Position numbers and translations under genes: made by a program. A stretch of DNA of 9,221 nt. It comes from Alphaproteobacteria bacterium. Lineage in GTDB: Bacteria > Pseudomonadota > Alphaproteobacteria > Rhodobacterales > Rhodobacteraceae. The notes under the pieces are model-generated. The model had not been told where the DNA came from and did no database searches. It saw only the letters and a program-made list of their open reading frames with translations. The stretch lies in contig JAJRUE010000207.1 in assembly GCA_024277955.1 (NCBI GenBank), positions 1-9,221 on the forward strand, given 5' to 3'. Positions 6,192 to 9,221 of this stretch are shown piece after piece (positions within the stretch are counted from its first letter, which is position 1; every line of letters begins with the position of its first letter).

Positions 6192-7031
6192 ATGAACGAT
6201 TTGAACGACAGACCCTATCACTATGCGGTGATTGCCCGCGCGATTGCCTTCATCGACGAACGCGCGCCGGACCAGCCGACGCTGGAGGAAACCGCAGCCG
6301 CCGTCGGGCTGTCACCGGCACATTTCCAGCGGGTGTTCAGCCAGTGGGTCGGGGTCAGCCCGAAACGCTACCAGCAATATCTGACGCTGGACCACGCGAA
6401 GGATTTGCTGCGCGAGCGGTTCTCGGTGCTGGAAACAGCGACGGAGGCCGGCCTTTCGGGCGCCTCGCGCCTGCACGACCTGTTTGTGAAATGGGAGGCC
6501 ATGTCGCCCGGCGAATACGCCCGGGGCGGCGCGGGGCTGGTGATCAGCTACGGCTGGTTCGACTCGCCCTTTGGCGAAGTGCTGGCCATGGGCACCGACC
6601 GCGGCCTCTGCGGGCTGGCCTTTGCCGAGGAATTCGGGCGCGACGTGGCCATGGACGACATGACCGGTCGCTGGCCCAAGGCGGATTTCATTGAAAACCC
6701 GCAGGCAATTGCCCCCTGGGTGAGCGCCGCTTTCGGGCAACAGGAAACACCGCTGCACCTGATCGGCGCACCGTTCCAGATCAAGGTGTGGGAGGCCCTG
6801 CTGGCCATCCCTTCGGGCCATGTCACCACCTATTCCGAGATCGCGCAGCACATCGGCAACCCGAAAGCGGTGCGCGCGGTTGGCACGGCGGTCGGCAAAA
6901 ACCCCGTCAGCTGGCTGATCCCCTGTCACCGCGCCCTGCGCAAATCCGGCGGGCTGGGCGGCTATCACTGGGGTCTGCCGGTCAAGCGGGCGATGCTGGC
7001 CTATGAGGCGGCGCGGCTGGAGGCGGACTAA
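6192..7031 (+). CDS. Ada-like fusion: AraC-type DNA-binding domain plus O6-alkylguanine-DNA methyltransferase
   Basis: The 279-residue protein joins an AraC/XylS helix-turn-helix domain (about 11-108; TLEETAAAVGLSPAHFQRVF is the first HTH, LSGASRLHDLF the second) to a methylated-DNA-protein cysteine methyltransferase domain (about 117-276). The repair domain is intact: arginine finger in VRAVG (Arg228), Asn237, active-site PCHR (244-247) with acceptor Cys245 and His246, and Glu272 near the end. It transfers the alkyl group from O6-alkylguanine to Cys245 in a single-turnover reaction. Unlike E. coli Ada (about 354 residues), it lacks the N-terminal zinc domain that repairs methylphosphotriesters and switches Ada into an activator. 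It may therefore be a pure repair protein, or a regulator triggered by another signal. The ATG at 6192 has GAAGG upstream. It is divergent from nth. Confidence 0.95.
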   Translation: MNDLNDRPYHYAVIARAIAFIDERAPDQPTLEETAAAVGLSPAHFQRVFSQWVGVSPKRYQQYLTLDHAKDLLRERFSVLETATEAGLSGASRLHDLFVKWEAMSPGEYARGGAGLVISYGWFDSPFGEVLAMGTDRGLCGLAFAEEFGRDVAMDDMTGRWPKADFIENPQAIAPWVSAAFGQQETPLHLIGAPFQIKVWEALLAIPSGHVTTYSEIAQHIGNPKAVRAVGTAVGKNPVSWLIPCHRALRKSGGLGGYHWGLPVKRAMLAYEAARLEAD

Positions 7032-7045
7032 GCGATTCTTTGCTT

Positions 7046-7067
7046 AAGCGGTTTAAATGCCCCGCTT
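7046..7067 (+). terminator. Weak hairpin after the ada-like gene
   Basis: AAGCGG and CCGCTT (6-bp arms, 10-nt loop) lie 15 nt past the stop codon, followed by only a short TTT. It could be a weak terminator or an mRNA 3'-end stabiliser. The short T-run makes it uncertain. Confidence 0.3.
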
Positions 7068-7082
7068 TCACGCCTATTGTTG

Positions 7083-7110
7083 TTGCAATGGCGGGCCGGC
7101 GGGTGACAAT
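7083..7110 (+). promoter_or_regulatory. Possible promoter of the OmpA-family lipoprotein gene
   Basis: TTGCAA (7083-7088) and GACAAT (7105-7110), 16 bp apart, each match the sigma-70 consensus at four of six positions and lie about 40 bp upstream of the start codon. The -35 overlaps the left arm (GTTGTTGCAA, 7079-7088) of an imperfect inverted repeat whose right arm, TTGCAAACAAC, is at 7125-7135. Moderate to weak evidence. Confidence 0.35.
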
Positions 7111-7149
7111 GGCCCCCGAAACTATTGCAAACAACATGAGGATTTTCCA

Positions 7150-7788
7150 ATGGCGGCTTTTGTTAAAATGGGCGTAGTGGTCCTGTCCGGTTCGCTGGTT
7201 CTGGCGGCCTGTACCAATCCGGACGGCACAACCAACAACACCAACACCGGCGTCGGCATCGGCGCGGTGATCGGCGGGCTGATCGGAAACTCTGTCTCCA
7301 ACGACGCCACCGGCACCATCGTCGGCGCGGCCATCGGCGGCGCGATTGGCGGGGCCATCGGCGCCGACCTCGACAAACAGGAACGCGAGCTGCGCGCGGC
7401 GCTCGGCAATGATGTCGGCATCGTCAACACTGGCAGCCAGTTGATCGTATCCCTGCCCGAAGCCATCACCTTCGCCACCGACAGCGCTGTGGTGAAAGCC
7501 AGCGTTCTCGATGATCTGGCGAAACTGGCCACGAGCATGAACGCCTATCCCAACACCCGTATCGAAGTTGTCGGCCACACCGACAACACCGGCACCGTCG
7601 CCTATAACCAGGCCCTTTCGGAACAGCGCGCCCGGGCTGTGCGCGGTATTCTGGCCTCGGACGGGGTGGACGCTACGCGCATCATTGCCCGCGGTGTCGG
7701 GGAAACACAGCCGATTGCCTCCAATGGCACGGCCGCCGGACGACAGGCTAACCGCCGCGTGGAAATCTATATCATTCCCAACACCTGA
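7150..7788 (+). CDS. OmpA-family peptidoglycan-associated lipoprotein with glycine-zipper segment
   Basis: The 212-residue product begins with a lipoprotein signal peptide: hydrophobic VVVLSGSLVL and lipobox LAAC, with Cys21 as the lipidated residue. Thr22-Asn23 follow, so there is no Asp retention signal, which suggests outer-membrane sorting. Residues 34-72 form a glycine zipper with repeated GxxxG spacing (GAVIGGLIGN, GAAIGGAIGGAIG). Residues about 98-210 are an OmpA C-terminal domain with GHTDNTG (142-148), LSEQRA (156-161) and NRRVEIYI (201-208). Asp145 and Arg160 have the spacing of the pair that binds diaminopimelate in OmpA domains. It probably anchors the outer membrane to peptidoglycan, like the YiaD group. 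The start at 7150 is chosen for its GAGGA 7 nt upstream and the clean signal peptide; the in-frame ATG at 7057 would add a Cys-rich non-signal extension. It is a single-gene unit closed by a strong terminator. Confidence 0.95.
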   Translation: MAAFVKMGVVVLSGSLVLAACTNPDGTTNNTNTGVGIGAVIGGLIGNSVSNDATGTIVGAAIGGAIGGAIGADLDKQERELRAALGNDVGIVNTGSQLIVSLPEAITFATDSAVVKASVLDDLAKLATSMNAYPNTRIEVVGHTDNTGTVAYNQALSEQRARAVRGILASDGVDATRIIARGVGETQPIASNGTAAGRQANRRVEIYIIPNT

Positions 7789-7807
7789 GGGACGTTTTCC
7801 ACGACGT

Positions 7808-7837
7808 AAAAAAGGGCTGGCTCGCTGGCCCTTTTTT
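7808..7837 (+). terminator. Strong, potentially bidirectional intrinsic terminator
   Basis: Perfect 10-bp arms AAAAAAGGGC (7808-7817) and GCCCTTTTTT (7828-7837) surround a 10-nt centre that can pair further (TGG/CTG with wobbles, loop CTCG). The T6 run follows the GC stem 19 nt after the lipoprotein stop codon. The upstream A6 run would let it work in the opposite direction too, but no gene approaches from the right. Confidence 0.92.
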
Positions 7838-7846
7838 GCCGAATCC

Positions 7847-7875
7847 TTGCATGAATCACTCAAATTGGTCATATT
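7847..7875 (+). promoter_or_regulatory. Probable gntR promoter
   Basis: TTGCAT (7847-7852) and CATATT (7870-7875) are separated by exactly 17 bp and lie between the terminator and the gntR start codon at 7904. Matches to consensus are partial (three and four of six). Two GAATC sequences (GANTC, the CcrM methylation motif) at 7841-7845 and 7853-7857 flank the -35. Confidence 0.45.
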
Positions 7876-7887
7876 GATTAACCAATT
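7863..7887. promoter_or_regulatory. Candidate FadR/PdhR-type operator upstream of gntR
   Basis: AATTGGT (7863-7869) and its exact reverse complement ACCAATT (7881-7887) flank 11 bp that contain the proposed -10. The half-sites equal those of the known PdhR/LldR-type operators (TTGGT...ACCAA), but those have about 3 bp between arms. Overlap with the promoter suggests autorepression. The wide spacing is the unusual point. Confidence 0.5.
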
Positions 7888-7903
7888 CACGACGGGAGTC
7901 GCT

Positions 7904-8677
7904 ATGCCTTTTCAGAAAATCGAACCCGAGCGCGTGGCCAATTCCATCACCCGCCAGATCGAAAGCCTGATCCTGAAGGGTGTGCTGCGCCCGGGGGAAC
8001 GCCTGCCTTCGGAACGCGAACTGGCCGCGACCTTCGGCGTGTCCCGCCCGTCACTACGCGAGGCGTTGAGCGAGCTGGAAGCCCGTGACCTGATCGAAAC
8101 CCGCGCCGGTGCCGGCGTGTTCGTGGCACAGGTCCTCGGCTCGGCCTTTTCGCCGGCGCTGGTGGAGCTGTTCTCCACGCACGAGGAAGCGTTTTTCGAT
8201 TACCTGTCCTTCCGGCGCGACCTCGAAGGGCTGGCGGCGGAACGGGCCGCCGTCCATGCGGGCGATACCGACCTGCAGGTCATTCAGGACATTTTCGACC
8301 GTATGGAGGCCGTGCACCCGAAGCGCAAATCCAAGGAAGAGGCCAAGCTCGACGCGGAATTCCACATGGCGATTGTCGAGGCGGCGCATAACGTGGTGAT
8401 GATGCACATGATGCGCTCGATGTTCGAGATGTTGCAGGCGGGCGTGTTCTATAACCGGCAGTTGCTGTTCGGCAAACGCTCGATCCGTTGCGAGCTGCTG
8501 GAACAGCACCGCGCCATCCTCACCGCCATTCTGGCCCGCGATCCGGTCGCCGCCCGCAAAGCGGTAGAGGACCACCTGTCGTTCATCGAGGAAGCCATGC
8601 AGCAGCAAATCCGCGATGCCAGTTACGAGGAAACCGCCAAGCTCCGAATTGCGCGCCAGAAGGTGTTAAAATCATGA
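7904..8677 (+). CDS. GntR-family transcriptional regulator, FadR subfamily with FCD domain
   Basis: The 257-residue protein has an N-terminal winged helix-turn-helix (about 8-75; GVLRPGERLPSERELAATFG, then SRPSLREALSELEARDLIET and the GAGVFV wing). A C-terminal FCD effector domain (about 95-235) follows. Candidate metal/ligand residues of FCD proteins are present: Asp150 and His154 in LDAEFH, His202 in QHRAIL and His224 in DHL. It resembles PdhR/LldR/GlcC-type regulators, which sense small carboxylates such as pyruvate, lactate or glycolate; the actual ligand is not readable here. The ATG at 7904 has GGGAG 5 nt upstream. A TTGGT/ACCAA dyad just upstream points to autoregulation. Its stop overlaps the start of the downstream SDR gene by 4 bp, so the SDR is a likely member of its regulon. 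Confidence 0.94.
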   Translation: MPFQKIEPERVANSITRQIESLILKGVLRPGERLPSERELAATFGVSRPSLREALSELEARDLIETRAGAGVFVAQVLGSAFSPALVELFSTHEEAFFDYLSFRRDLEGLAAERAAVHAGDTDLQVIQDIFDRMEAVHPKRKSKEEAKLDAEFHMAIVEAAHNVVMMHMMRSMFEMLQAGVFYNRQLLFGKRSIRCELLEQHRAILTAILARDPVAARKAVEDHLSFIEEAMQQQIRDASYEETAKLRIARQKVLKS

Positions 8678-9221
8678 AAACATTGCTGGTATTCGGATAC
8701 GGTTATACCGCCCGCGTCATCGGTCACGACCTGCTGCAGGCAGGCTGGCGGGTGATCGGCACCACCCGTTCCGCCGACAAGGCCGCGGAGATGCGGGCCG
8801 ACGGGATCGAGGCGGTGATCTGGCCCGGTGACGACATTCAACCGGCCCTTGATGCCGCGACACACCTGTTGATCTCCACCGCCCCGAACGAGGGCGGCGA
8901 TCCGGTTCTGGCCGAACTCGGCGACGAGATCGCCCGCCGCGCGGGGCAGTTCGACTGGGTCGGCTACCTGTCCACCACCGCCGTTTACGGCAACCGCGAC
9001 GGCGACTGGGTGGACGAGGCCGCCGAGCTGCGCCCCGCCACAAGACGCGGCGAATTGCGCGTGGCAGCGGAGCGGGCGTGGCTAGATCTGTACGAAACCG
9101 CCGCCCTGCCGGTGCATGTGTTCCGCCTTGCCGGAATCTACGGCCCCGGCCGCGGTCCCTTCGCCAAGGTGCGCGCCGGCACTGCGCGGCGGATCATGAA
9201 AAAAGGGCAGGTGTTCAGCCG
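8674..9221 (+). CDS. Atypical SDR-family NAD(P)-dependent oxidoreductase/epimerase-like protein (3' end beyond window)
   Basis: The frame is open from the ATG at 8674 to the right edge (182 residues visible; family members are near 280-300). The N-terminus is a Rossmann fold with the dinucleotide motif GYGYTA (8-13) and TTRS (30-33) at the end of the second strand, suggesting NADP preference. LISTAPNEGG (66-75), STTAVYG (100-106) and RLAGIYGPGRGP (151-162) are typical of extended SDR/YeeZ-like proteins. Aligned by eye with classical extended SDRs, the YxxxK catalytic pair falls on RGELR (125-129), so both Tyr and Lys are replaced by Arg, placing it among atypical SDRs of uncertain catalysis. 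The start overlaps the gntR stop (ATGA), with AGAAGG about 10 nt upstream. Substrate unknown. Confidence 0.88.
   Translation, partial: MKTLLVFGYGYTARVIGHDLLQAGWRVIGTTRSADKAAEMRADGIEAVIWPGDDIQPALDAATHLLISTAPNEGGDPVLAELGDEIARRAGQFDWVGYLSTTAVYGNRDGDWVDEAAELRPATRRGELRVAAERAWLDLYETAALPVHVFRLAGIYGPGRGPFAKVRAGTARRIMKKGQVFS

Noticed and set aside
5456..6694. 412-codon plus-strand open frame running from antisense nth into the ada-like gene
   Set aside because: It crosses two confident genes on opposite strands in a non-coding frame, including the divergent promoter region; a composition artefact.
7057..7149. Upstream ATG extension of the lipoprotein gene
   Set aside because: It would bury the signal peptide behind a Cys-rich leader; the ATG at 7150 has a good ribosome-binding site and a clean lipobox.
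7870..7887. FNR/FnrL-type site (TTGAT-N4-ATCAA) near TTGATTAACC
   Set aside because: Only the left half matches; the right half reads CAATT rather than ATCAA.
6982..7890. 302-codon minus-strand open frame opposite the lipoprotein gene
   Set aside because: Antisense of the Gly-rich OmpA-family gene and across its terminator; its sequence is a low-complexity mirror of that gene.

Overview
This window looks like a chromosomal segment of a GC-rich alphaproteobacterium, most likely of the Rhodobacteraceae/roseobacter group. That assignment is inference. It rests on the alphaproteobacterial character of the ubiE-ubiB pair, the nth-PfkB kinase pair, the DbpA-tailed DEAD-box helicase and the HTH/MGMT fusion repair protein, together with codon bias strong enough to leave long antisense open frames everywhere. 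Nearly all of the DNA is coding. I see no tRNA or rRNA gene, insertion sequence, CRISPR array or prophage gene.

Left part (1-6079), all genes on the minus strand. In transcription order: nth (endonuclease III) overlaps a PfkB-family adenosine/sugar kinase by 4 bp. After a 126-bp gap with three hairpins comes a DEAD-box RNA helicase with a DbpA-type RNA-binding domain and a Lys-rich tail. Then a TetR-family repressor, and then ubiE overlapping ubiB by 4 bp (ubiquinone biosynthesis); ubiB runs off the left edge.

Right part (6192-9221), all genes on the plus strand. An Ada-like protein (AraC-type DNA-binding domain fused to an O6-alkylguanine methyltransferase domain) is divergent from nth. It is followed by a glycine-zipper OmpA-family lipoprotein, a strong intrinsic terminator, a FadR/PdhR-type GntR regulator with a candidate autoregulatory operator, and an atypical SDR oxidoreductase that overlaps the regulator by 4 bp and runs off the right edge.

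Functionally, the centre is a DNA-repair junction: nth (oxidised bases) and the Ada-like gene (alkylated bases) share a 112-bp divergent control region with a perfect 9-bp inverted repeat in its middle. The rest is housekeeping (quinone synthesis, purine salvage, RNA remodelling, envelope anchoring) plus two local regulators. I found no convincing new multi-gene system. The items most worth a second look are regulatory: the nth/ada-like dyad, the structured leader of the helicase, and the widely spaced PdhR-like half-sites before gntR.
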